DNA of 64,000 nt from G965233625 sp965233625 (GTDB lineage Bacteria > Planctomycetota > Planctomycetia > Pirellulales > Pirellulaceae), in the NCBI GenBank assembly GCA_965233625.1, contig OZ247499.1:5456001-5520000 (forward strand), read 5' to 3'. The position numbers and the translations under genes were made by a program. The notes under the pieces were generated by a model. It worked only from the letters and a program-made list of their open reading frames with translations. It did not search any database and was not told where the DNA came from. Shown here piece by piece: positions 11,902 to 19,377 of the stretch; positions within the stretch are counted from its first letter, which is position 1; every line of letters begins with the position of its first letter.

Positions 11902-12705
11902 CTAGCCCTTCATCGTTTTCTGGATGACGTCCGCGTCGAAGTAGTTGATACTCATGCCGGCGTCCACGATCAGGTTCTGCGCGTTAATGCCTGATGAGCG
12001 GGGGCTGAGCAGGAAGACGGCAGTGTTGGCGGCTTCTTGCGTGGTGACGGCCGCATGGCGGGGGATGACCTGCTCGGCAAACAGGTACGAATCGACATAG
12101 CCGGGGATGCCTGCCGAGGCGGATGTTTTCAGTAAGCCCGGGGCGACCGCGTTGAAGCGGATGCGGGAGAAAGTGCTGAAGGATTTTGCCAGGAAGGCCA
12201 GGGAGGAATCGAGTGCGGCTTTGACCGGCGCCATAAAGCCGTAGTTTTCGCTGGCCATGCGAGTGGTGGAAATGGAGATGGCGACGACCGAGGCGTCTTC
12301 GTGCAACTGATCTTTAAAGGCATTGCAAAGTGCGATCAGCGAGTAGCAGGAGATTTCGACCGTGCGGAGAAACTGCTTGCGGCCCGTTTCGTGAAACGGC
12401 TTCATGCCGCCTTCGTAATCCGCAAAGGCGATGCTATGCACCAGGCCGTGGAAGGTGCGGCCGGTGGCGGCGATTTCAGCACGTAGCGATTCGATCTGAT
12501 CTTCGAACTCTACGTCGCAGACAAAAACGGGTTTGTCCTTGAGCAGCTTGGCGGTGCTCTCTTTGCGCTGCTGGCTGCGGACAACGTACACCACCTCGGC
12601 GCCGGCTTCTTCGAGCGTGCGGGCGATGTGATAGGCAACGCTTTTCTTGTTGGCGACGCCGAACACCAGAACGCTTTTACCGGCGAGTTGCAGAAAATCG
12701 GTCAC
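11902..12705 (-). CDS. fabI: enoyl-[acyl-carrier-protein] reductase (NADH)
   Basis: A 267-residue short-chain dehydrogenase of the FabI type, which reduces trans-2-enoyl-ACP in the last step of the fatty acid elongation cycle. The N-terminal nucleotide-binding segment reads GKSVLVFGVANKKSVAYHIA. The catalytic Tyr-(x6)-Lys is in YGFMAPVKAALDS, the spacing typical of FabI. The C-terminal region (IPGYVDSYLF, then SGINAQNLIVDAGMSI) follows the family pattern. The start is GTG, overlapping the TGA of tex (GTGA at 12702-12705), so translation is coupled to tex. Confident call; the coupling partner is unusual for a lipid gene. Confidence 0.95.
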   Translation of the reverse strand: MTDFLQLAGKSVLVFGVANKKSVAYHIARTLEEAGAEVVYVVRSQQRKESTAKLLKDKPVFVCDVEFEDQIESLRAEIAATGRTFHGLVHSIAFADYEGGMKPFHETGRKQFLRTVEISCYSLIALCNAFKDQLHEDASVVAISISTTRMASENYGFMAPVKAALDSSLAFLAKSFSTFSRIRFNAVAPGLLKTSASAGIPGYVDSYLFAEQVIPRHAAVTTQEAANTAVFLLSPRSSGINAQNLIVDAGMSINYFDADVIQKTMKG

Positions 12706-15700
12706 TTCTTTTTGCCGTCGTCCTTCTTCTTTTCAAAGAGCTGTTTCAGGTCCGAGAACGAACGCATCGGTTCGCTGCCTTCTTCCATCGCCTTGGTGAT
12801 AGGCGTAACTGGTTTAGGTGGCTTCTTCGGCGTGTAGCTGCGTCCGCCTCCGCCACGGCGGTTGTCTTTGCCACGACGGTCGCCGCGTGGTGGCCGTTTG
12901 CCGCCGCCGCTACGTGGTGGCTTGTCACCGCTTTGGGCTGCTGGTTTGCGCGACGGCCGTTTCTGGCGCGGCGGGCGTTCGCGTTTTGGTTCGCTGCCGG
13001 GCTTGATGGCGGTGAGCGAAACGCGGCGGCGGTTGACATCGACTTCGACGACCCAGACGGTCACAATATCGCCGACGCTGACGACATCGTGCGGGTCACT
13101 GATGTAATGACCCGCCAGGCGGCTGATATGAATCAGTCCGCTGTCGCTGAGTCCGATATCTACGAAGGCGCCGAAATCAACCACGTTGAGGACCGTGCCC
13201 GAAAGCTGCATGCCTGCCTCGAGGTCTTCCAGCTTCATAATGCCACGACGGAAGTCGGGCGCCGGCAGGTCTTCGCGGGGGTCACGGCCGGGGCGGACCA
13301 AGTCAGCCAGCAGGTCGCGAAGCAGCAGTTCGCCGATGTTCAATTCGGCAGCCAGCTTGGCCGTATCCAGGCCGTCCGCCTTGGCGGCCAGTTCCGCCAG
13401 CAGCTTCGCGCGGTTGGCGATGGCCTGGCTATGTGCCGACGGCTCTTCGGCTGCGGGCTGCTCTTTCTCAGCTTCCGCCGGTGGTTCCGCCGGCAACGAG
13501 GCTGAAGCGGTTTCGGCGGCAGATTCTGCTGCAGCTTCCGCCTCCGGGGCAGCTGCGGGAGTTTCTTCTGCCGGAGTTTCACCTTCGGATGTTACGGCAG
13601 GTTCTTCAGCAGCGGGCGCTGCTTCCGCGTTCTCTGCGGGTGGTTCTGTCGCTTCGGAAGATGTTTCTTCTGGCGCCGTTGCAGGTGTATCTGCGGTGGC
13701 TTCTGCAGGCTCGTCTTCGATCAGTTCGCCGCCGAACTTCTGCTTGGCTTTGGGTTCAACGGGCAGGGCCAGCTGTTCAACGCTGGCATCTAGTTTTTCG
13801 AGCACCTTGCAGGCGGCGTCGTAGCTTTCAGGGTGAATCCATGTGCTGTCGAGTGGATTGTCGCCGCCAGGAATACGGAGGAAACCGGCTGCCTGCTGGA
13901 AGGTCTGATCTCCCAGGCCGGCTACCTGCTTCAGTTCTTCGCGGGTTTTGAACGGGCCGTTGTTCTGGCGGTGTTCGTACACGCGACGGGCCGTCAACTG
14001 GTTCATGCCCGAGACATATCGCAGCAGCGCGGGGCTGGCGGAATTGACATCCACACCTACATAGTTCACGCACGCTTCCACAACGCCGTCGAGCGTGTCG
14101 CGGAGATGCGTCGCTTTCACATCGTGCTGGTACATGCCCACGCCGATGTTGGAAGGGTTGATCTTTACCAGTTCCGAGAGCGGATCGATCAGCCGGCGAC
14201 CGATAGAAACAGCGCTCCGCAGCGTTTCGTCGTAGGTTGGTAGTTCTTCGCGGCCGATAGCGCTGGTGGAGTACACGCTGGCGCCCGCTTCGTTCACGAT
14301 GGTGTAGCGGACGCTGGTCTCTTTGAGTTCATCGGCGATCACGCTGGCGACCAGCTGTTCCGTTTCGCGGCAGGCGGCGCCGTTGCCGATGGCGATGACG
14401 TCTATCTTGTGCTGATTGATCAGTTCCACCAGCTTCGCACGCCCGTGACGGCAACGGTCTTCACGACCGATCACGTGAATGATCGCGTAGCCCAGCACGG
14501 CGCCAAATTCGTCCAGCGCGGTCAGCTTGCAGCCGCTGCGGAAGCCAGGATCGATGGCCAGCACGCGTTTGTTCCGGACCGGCGGCTGAAGCAGCAGTTT
14601 GCGCAGGTTGCGGGCGAACACTTCAACGGCGTGCACCTCGGACTGTTCTGTCAGTTCGCGGCGGACTTCCCGCTCGAGGGCGGGCATGACCAGACGCGAA
14701 ACAGCGTCGCGGGCGGCGGCGACCAGCATGTCGCGGCGGGGATGTTCCGCCGGAACCACCAGGTCGATCGCGGCCTGCTGCATGGCAGCCGTGTCGTATT
14801 CGAACTTCACCTTCAAGATGCGGACGCGTTCACCCCGGTTGATGGCCAGAATGCGGTGCGGCGGCAGCTTACTGATAGGCTCGTTGAATTTGAAATAGTC
14901 TTTGAAAGAAGCTTCCAGCCGTGCGCGTTTCTTGCGTTTGGCGTCCTGCTTCTGCTTCTTCGCGGCCGCCGCTTTCTTCTCGCGGGCGGCTGCTTTTTTC
15001 TCAGCAGCCTTTTTCTTCTTGGCTTCTTTCGCCGCTTGCTTGGCCTGCTCTGAATCCGCCGCGGACTTTAATGCGGCCGCATCGGTTTTTGTTTCATCGG
15101 TGGCCGGAGTGCTTTCCGCCGTCGCTGCAGGCGGCTGGGTTGCTTCAACCGTGGCAGCGGATTCATCCTGCGAAACAACGCCATCGGTTGCCGGCTGCGA
15201 TTCTGGTGCTGCTTCGGTGGTGCTGTCTGCAGTTGGTTGCGGCGAGTCTTCTGTCGATGTTTCAGCGGATGCGGCGGTGGATGGCTCGTCCGCAGCAGCG
15301 GCTTCTGTCGCTGGGGGTTCTGGCGTACCGGCAGCAGGTTCATCGCTCTGCTGCGTTGTTGCTTCTGGGGTAGCTGCTTCCGGCGTGGATGCTTCCGGGG
15401 TAGCTGCTTCTGGCGTGGATGCTTCGCCTTCGTCACCGCCCGTTGCGGTCGTCTCGGCAGCGGGCTCTTCCTTTACAGGTTCTTCTGAGACAGGTTCTTC
15501 TGCGGGTGTGACGGTTGCTGCGGGTTGTTCTTGGGCAGGAGAGGTTTCGCTTGCTGGTTCTGCCGGTGCGGATTCCGTCTTGCTTTCTGCTTGAGCGGCA
15601 GCGTCGCTTGGCTCTGCGGCTGTGGGGGCGTCTCCGGTGGCGTCGCCGGGCTGTTCTTTCTCTGCGGTCGATGCGTTTTCGTCTGCCTGCTGACCCGTGT

Positions 15701-16313
15701 TATTTTTTGCTTCGGTTTCTTCGAAACGGCTGCAGAGAATGCGGCCTGTTTCAGTGAGCATCGTGCGCAGCTTCTGGCGTAGTTCCGCCTGCTCACTGTA
15801 ACCCTCCGCGATGATGTGGCTGGCGCCTTGCAGCGCTTCTTCCGCGGTGGCCACCTTTTTATCTTCACCTGCGAATTCCGCCGCACGCTCTTCGAGGTTC
15901 ATCTCGCCAGCGGCCAGAATCTCCTCGGCCAGCGGCTCAAGCCCGTTATGCCGCGCCTGCGAAGCGAGGGTCTGCTTGCGGGGTTTGAAGGGCAGGTACA
16001 GGTCTTCCAGCAGCTTGGCAGCGTCAGCGGCCTGAATGCTGGCCTCCAGCTCTGGCGTCAGCTTATTCTGCGAACGGATCGTTTTCAGAATGGTGGCTTT
16101 GCGGTCGCTGAGGGCTTTGATCTTCGCGGCGCGCTGCTGCAACAGGCGGATCTGATCGTTTTCCAGGCCGCCCGTTTCGTCTTTCCGGAAACGTGCAATA
16201 AACGGCACCGTGTTGCCTTGCGACAGCAGATCCAGCGTGTTGCGGATTTTGTCCGCCGGGATATTCAATTCCTGCGCAAGAGCCGCAAAGTCGTTTGGGG
16301 GATTGTTTTCCAT
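12702..16313 (-). CDS. tex: Tex-type transcription accessory/RNA-binding protein with two large low-complexity insertions
   Basis: A 1203-residue homologue of Tex, normally about 750-800 residues. The N-terminal Tex domain (ALAQELNIPADKIRNTLDLL, then GNTVPFIARFRKDETGG) occupies residues 1-200. The YqgF-like domain (RVLAIDPGFRSGCKLTALDE) lies near 590-720, helix-hairpin-helix segments (LRYVSGMNQLTARRVYEHR, and VAGLGDQTFQQAAGFLRIPG) near 760-830, and an S1 RNA-binding domain (GTVLNVVDFGAFVDIGLSDS) near 1075-1145. About 260 residues rich in Ala/Glu/Pro/Thr, ending in a Lys/Ala helix, interrupt the N-terminal domain (about 15712-14925). About 95 similar residues lie before the S1 domain (about 13730-13440). 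The C-terminus is basic and Gly/Arg/Pro-rich. The ATG at 16313 is preferred over a TTG six codons earlier. fabI follows, coupled. Confidence 0.94.
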   Translation of the reverse strand: MENNPPNDFAALAQELNIPADKIRNTLDLLSQGNTVPFIARFRKDETGGLENDQIRLLQQRAAKIKALSDRKATILKTIRSQNKLTPELEASIQAADAAKLLEDLYLPFKPRKQTLASQARHNGLEPLAEEILAAGEMNLEERAAEFAGEDKKVATAEEALQGASHIIAEGYSEQAELRQKLRTMLTETGRILCSRFEETEAKNNTGQQADENASTAEKEQPGDATGDAPTAAEPSDAAAQAESKTESAPAEPASETSPAQEQPAATVTPAEEPVSEEPVKEEPAAETTATGGDEGEASTPEAATPEASTPEAATPEATTQQSDEPAAGTPEPPATEAAAADEPSTAASAETSTEDSPQPTADSTTEAAPESQPATDGVVSQDESAATVEATQPPAATAESTPATDETKTDAAALKSAADSEQAKQAAKEAKKKKAAEKKAAAREKKAAAAKKQKQDAKRKKRARLEASFKDYFKFNEPISKLPPHRILAINRGERVRILKVKFEYDTAAMQQAAIDLVVPAEHPRRDMLVAAARDAVSRLVMPALEREVRRELTEQSEVHAVEVFARNLRKLLLQPPVRNKRVLAIDPGFRSGCKLTALDEFGAVLGYAIIHVIGREDRCRHGRAKLVELINQHKIDVIAIGNGAACRETEQLVASVIADELKETSVRYTIVNEAGASVYSTSAIGREELPTYDETLRSAVSIGRRLIDPLSELVKINPSNIGVGMYQHDVKATHLRDTLDGVVEACVNYVGVDVNSASPALLRYVSGMNQLTARRVYEHRQNNGPFKTREELKQVAGLGDQTFQQAAGFLRIPGGDNPLDSTWIHPESYDAACKVLEKLDASVEQLALPVEPKAKQKFGGELIEDEPAEATADTPATAPEETSSEATEPPAENAEAAPAAEEPAVTSEGETPAEETPAAAPEAEAAAESAAETASASLPAEPPAEAEKEQPAAEEPSAHSQAIANRAKLLAELAAKADGLDTAKLAAELNIGELLLRDLLADLVRPGRDPREDLPAPDFRRGIMKLEDLEAGMQLSGTVLNVVDFGAFVDIGLSDSGLIHISRLAGHYISDPHDVVSVGDIVTVWVVEVDVNRRRVSLTAIKPGSEPKRERPPRQKRPSRKPAAQSGDKPPRSGGGKRPPRGDRRGKDNRRGGGGRSYTPKKPPKPVTPITKAMEEGSEPMRSFSDLKQLFEKKKDDGKKK
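15361..15420 (-). repeat. Tandem repeat inside tex (15-base units)
   Basis: Four 15-base units arranged as two near-identical 30-base repeats (15361-15390 and 15391-15420). On the coding strand they encode an alternating Glu-Ala-Ser/Ala-Thr-Pro pentapeptide in the first low-complexity insertion. The near-identity at the DNA level points to recent slippage expansion. Confidence 0.85.
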
Positions 16314-16632
16314 CAGGAATTCACAGATCAACCTGAGAGTGTCTGAAGTACGGGTGGCGACGCACTAGAAGAAGCAGCCGGCGGGGTACAGACGCCCAGC
16401 CCGGCGGACAAGTTCGCCATCCATCTAACTTCAATAGCGCAGAATTGATGCAGCCAACGGTTTCGTAGAATTTGGGGAGATTGCAGACGCGCTATGTAAG
16501 AGCGTCTGACCAGGTATACCGGGTGGCAATCTAGCCGCTGGGTGTCCGCGCTGTCAAGGATTCACGCTTACTTAGCCAGTTACAGCCAAGCGAGTTGCGG
16601 TGATGCAGACTCGCTGCGGGCGCCGCTGTGCC
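16314..16632. other. Intergenic region between the HU-family gene and tex
   Basis: A 319-base gap: the HU-family gene ends at its right edge and tex starts at its left edge, both on the minus strand. It must hold the tex promoter. A weak TTGGCT with a downstream TATTGA near 16430-16460 is too short-spaced to call. I see no small gene or clear hairpin. Confidence 0.35.
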
Positions 16633-17064
16633 TCAGGAGTTGCCGCCGAAGCCGGGAGTGTGTCCGCCGTTAACAGAAGGCGGTGTCCGATGAGGCTGAT
16701 CGGCCGGGAGGAAGCTGTCGCTGGGAATCATGTTTTCGCCGTCGGTGGCGTGATCGTCGCCAGAGGGGTCTTCGCTTCCTTCCAGAATGCGAACCCGTTC
16801 TTCCATCTCTTTACCGGGTTTGAAGGTCACGACGTACTTCTCTGGCACGTCCACCTTATCGCCGGTCCGCGGATTCCGCGCTTTGCGTGCGGCGCGACGT
16901 TTAACTTCGAAGACGCCGAAGTTCCGCAGTTCAATGCGGCGTTCTTTGCTTGTAACCAGTGTTTCGACGATCGCATCGAAGGTCATCTGCACGATACGTT
17001 TCGTTTCGAGCTGCGTCAGGCCAGTCTGCTCGGAAATCGCTTTGACGATCTCTTTTTTGGTCAC
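16633..17064 (-). CDS. HU/IHF-family DNA-binding protein with extended tail
   Basis: A 143-residue nucleoid protein. Residues 1-90 fit HU/IHF: TKKEIVKAISEQTGLTQLET at the N-terminus, RRIELRNFGVFEVKRRAARK forming the beta-arm base, and ARNPRTGDKVDVPEKYVVTF with the arm-tip NPxTG. HU proteins end near residue 90, but here about 45 further residues follow that are acidic then Pro/Gly-rich. The start is the GTG at 17064, chosen because GGGGGAG lies just upstream and it places the conserved TKKE at the N-terminus; the frame is open further upstream. It bends or packages DNA as a dimer. Promoter and a palindrome upstream are listed separately. Confidence 0.93.
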   Translation of the reverse strand: MTKKEIVKAISEQTGLTQLETKRIVQMTFDAIVETLVTSKERRIELRNFGVFEVKRRAARKARNPRTGDKVDVPEKYVVTFKPGKEMEERVRILEGSEDPSGDDHATDGENMIPSDSFLPADQPHRTPPSVNGGHTPGFGGNS

Positions 17065-17168
17065 GACTCTTACTCCCCCGGCAAAGATGGGGTTAAAAGT
17101 TGCCAGATTTGCGATCCCAGGCGTCCGTCGCATAGGGACTGAATTCTCTGCAACTTGTCTGATAGTAA

Positions 17169-17189
17169 CTGGTTACAAGTTGTTTCCAG
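17169..17189. promoter_or_regulatory. Imperfect palindrome at the predicted HU gene transcription start
   Basis: CTGGTTACAA-G-TTGTTTCCAG is a 21-base inverted repeat with 8 of 10 positions matching between arms. It sits just downstream of the predicted -10 element at 17197-17202, where a repressor could block initiation. Autoregulation is inference only. Confidence 0.35.
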
Positions 17190-17196
17190 TGGGTCA

Positions 17197-17225
17197 AGTG
17201 TAAGTACGGCAAACAGCGCAGTCAA
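17197..17225 (-). promoter_or_regulatory. Sigma-70 type promoter of the HU-family gene
   Basis: On the minus strand, TTGACT (17225-17220), a 17-base spacer and TACACT (17202-17197) form a good housekeeping promoter. The leader to the GTG start would be about 125 bases. Confidence 0.5.
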
Positions 17226-17417
17226 GTTCACCCGTGCGGTCGCCCCCGCCTGCCCATACACACGCCCTTATATATTAAGATTGTAGCACGGAAATAAACC
17301 GTGGTCGCAAATGCTTTCAAAATAACGACTTACAGCCAATACGCCGCCGCCTGCGGCAATTATTTGACGTAAGTTGTTGCAGCGTAGACATTAACGGCGA
17401 AAAAAGACGCCAGAGCT
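17226..17417. other. Intergenic region between the YkgJ-type gene and the HU-family promoter
   Basis: AT-richer spacer that lies 3' of the YkgJ-type gene and upstream of the HU-family promoter. It contains a TATATTAAG stretch near 17271-17279. No gene, hairpin with a T-run or repeat was recognised. Confidence 0.35.
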
Positions 17418-17843
17418 TTATACTCGCACGGTTTTGCGGCGTTCTTCAATTTCATCGATGCTGTACAGTTGCCCCTGATTGCAGCCTGGGCATGCTTCTG
17501 CAGCTTCCTCCCAGGCCTTCTTGTTCGTCAGGTTCGAGCCCCAGAAGGGCCAGGTGCGGCATTGCTGCGGTCGGGCCTGGTACACCATGCAACCACGGGT
17601 CTCCGGGTCGAGAAAGACGCAATCGAAGTTTGCCTGTGGCAGTTCTTTCAACGTCTTGCGCCGGCCCACTTTGGTCACGTATTTGCGTTCGAAGTCTTCT
17701 GTAGAAGCTTCCCCGGTCGCTTCCGTCAGCGCCTTGATTTCATCTTTGTTCACCCACACATAGCCCGGCGAGCCTGTGCAACAATCGCCGCATTGGGTGC
17801 AATTGAACTGCAAACCATCTTTGTACCAACGCTCTTTGGGCAT
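17418..17843 (-). CDS. YkgJ-family cysteine cluster protein
   Basis: A 141-residue protein with the zinc or iron-chelating CxxCxxCC cluster near the N-terminus (FNCTQCGDCCTGSPGYV), then CVFLDPETRGCMVYQARPQQ followed by C-R-T-W-P, and CPGC near the C-terminus. This spacing defines the YkgJ/UPF0153 family, thought to bind a metal or cluster, with no established reaction. It is probably cytosolic because no signal peptide is seen. The ATG at 17843 has AAAAGG upstream. It stands alone between divergent neighbours. Family confident, function unknown. Confidence 0.9.
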   Translation of the reverse strand: MPKERWYKDGLQFNCTQCGDCCTGSPGYVWVNKDEIKALTEATGEASTEDFERKYVTKVGRRKTLKELPQANFDCVFLDPETRGCMVYQARPQQCRTWPFWGSNLTNKKAWEEAAEACPGCNQGQLYSIDEIEERRKTVRV

Positions 17844-18111
17844 GACGAAAGCCTTTTCTTAACTCGCGCGGATTAGCTGGGTGGTAAATGCCGGGAAAAC
17901 CACAAGGTGGAGTAAATTGCCGTTAGGTTCTGCTTAAGCGGCAGGGACAAACCAACCGCCACAGGTTCGCATTGTAAACCGCCCGGCGCTATCGTACACC
18001 TGCCCTTGCAGGTTCCGGAGCTGCATGTTGCCCCTGGGCAAATGGGGCTGGTTTCTGCTAGACTAATGCACCGAAGTTCTATTCTGAATGGCCGAGTGAA
18101 CCGCCTTAGCT

Positions 18112-19203
18112 ATGCCTGAAGTCCGTCAAGATCCACTAACCGGCAGGCGAGTTATCATCGCTGAAGATCGCGCCGGAAGACCGGACGAATTTGACGCGGC
18201 GCCCATTAGGCACATTCCCATCGACTGCCCCTTCTGTGTGGGAAACGAAGATTCAACCCCGCAGTCACTCGCACAATATCCCGCCAGGCCTGCTCCCTGG
18301 CAAGTGCGGGTTGTCCCTAATAAGTATCCCGCAACCGGCGTGGCGGCGCCAACCGAAGAAGCGATCGACAACGCACCTGCCGTTGACTGTCTACCGGCCG
18401 ATAGCCGGGCCAGGCAACGACTGACGGACGCCGGTGACTTGTTTCCCACCGAAGAAGCATGCGGCGCCCACGAGGTGATTATCGAATCGCCGCGTCACGT
18501 CTCTGGTTTTTCGGAGCTGACCAGCCAGCAGGCTAAGTGGACCTTCACGGCGTTCCGTGACCGGCTGCGTGCGGCGCAGGAAAAGCATCGCTACGCCATC
18601 GTGTTTAAGAATATGGGAGCAACCGCGGGCGCTTCGCTATTGCACGCCCATAGTCAGTTGATCGCGCTTTCGTTTGTCCCGCCTGATATCCAGACCCAGG
18701 TGGCCAACGCGACGTCCTATTACAAGCGCTACGGTAGCAAACTGCTGTGCGACCAGATTGCCCAGGAGACTGAAACTGGCGAACGTGTTGTGGCGCGGAC
18801 TGCCCGCTACATTGCATACTGTCCATTCGCCTCGCGGTTTGCTTTTGAGGTGTGGATCGCGGCGACGGAGCCGGTTGGACCCTTCACATCGTTAAGCTGC
18901 GAAGACCTGGCAGAGCTTGCGGCCCTGACGCAAGGAATTACCCGCCGCCTGGAAACGGTTTTAAGCAACCCTGCGTATAACATGGTGTTACATGCAGCGC
19001 CGTTCGGTTTAAATGCGCAACAGGAAGCCGCGCAGCAATGGCGGATTGAGATATTCCCGCGGATCACACGCACGGCAGGATTTGAATGGGGCGCCGGATG
19101 CTTCATCAATCCTGTCCAGCCGCAGCGGGCAGCAGAAGAACTGCGGCACGCCATGAAATCGCAACCAACCATAGACACAGAAACCGGGCAGTCCGTGCCT
19201 TAA
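18112..19203 (+). CDS. galT: galactose-1-phosphate uridylyltransferase-like protein
   Basis: A 363-residue histidine-triad nucleotidyltransferase of the GalT type. Motifs: the opening VRQDPLTGRRVIIAEDRAGR, the zinc-type CPFCVGNE, NKYPA, the GAHEVIIESPRHV block, and NMGATAGASLLHAHSQLIAL whose HxHxQ (near residue 178) supplies the nucleophilic histidine. GalT transfers UMP between UDP-glucose and galactose-1-phosphate in the Leloir pathway; related enzymes act as ADP-glucose phosphorylases, which the sequence cannot exclude. The neighbouring GH57 glucan transferase suggests a role in storage-glucan or sugar-nucleotide metabolism. Confidence 0.9.
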   Translation: MPEVRQDPLTGRRVIIAEDRAGRPDEFDAAPIRHIPIDCPFCVGNEDSTPQSLAQYPARPAPWQVRVVPNKYPATGVAAPTEEAIDNAPAVDCLPADSRARQRLTDAGDLFPTEEACGAHEVIIESPRHVSGFSELTSQQAKWTFTAFRDRLRAAQEKHRYAIVFKNMGATAGASLLHAHSQLIALSFVPPDIQTQVANATSYYKRYGSKLLCDQIAQETETGERVVARTARYIAYCPFASRFAFEVWIAATEPVGPFTSLSCEDLAELAALTQGITRRLETVLSNPAYNMVLHAAPFGLNAQQEAAQQWRIEIFPRITRTAGFEWGAGCFINPVQPQRAAEELRHAMKSQPTIDTETGQSVP

Positions 19204-19377
19204 CCTTCAAGCTCGCTTCATCCAAGGAAGCTTGCCAGCGGAAAGCAGCACGGCGCCCCCACGGCGAAAAAACTAGTCCGCTAACCGCGAATTGTCGATT
19301 AAACGGATTATCCGTCAGTTCGTTTCGTCTTACAGAAACTCCCCATCCCCTTTGAACCTGTCCTGGTGCGCCGGATT

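Noticed and set aside
15361..15420. Possible CRISPR-like direct repeats
   Set aside because: The 15/30-base units are contiguous with no spacers and lie inside a coding frame; they are protein-coding tandem repeats.
13186..15594. Several plus-strand Ser/Ala-rich frames opposite tex
   Set aside because: These are the antisense translations of the Glu/Ala/Thr low-complexity insertions in tex.
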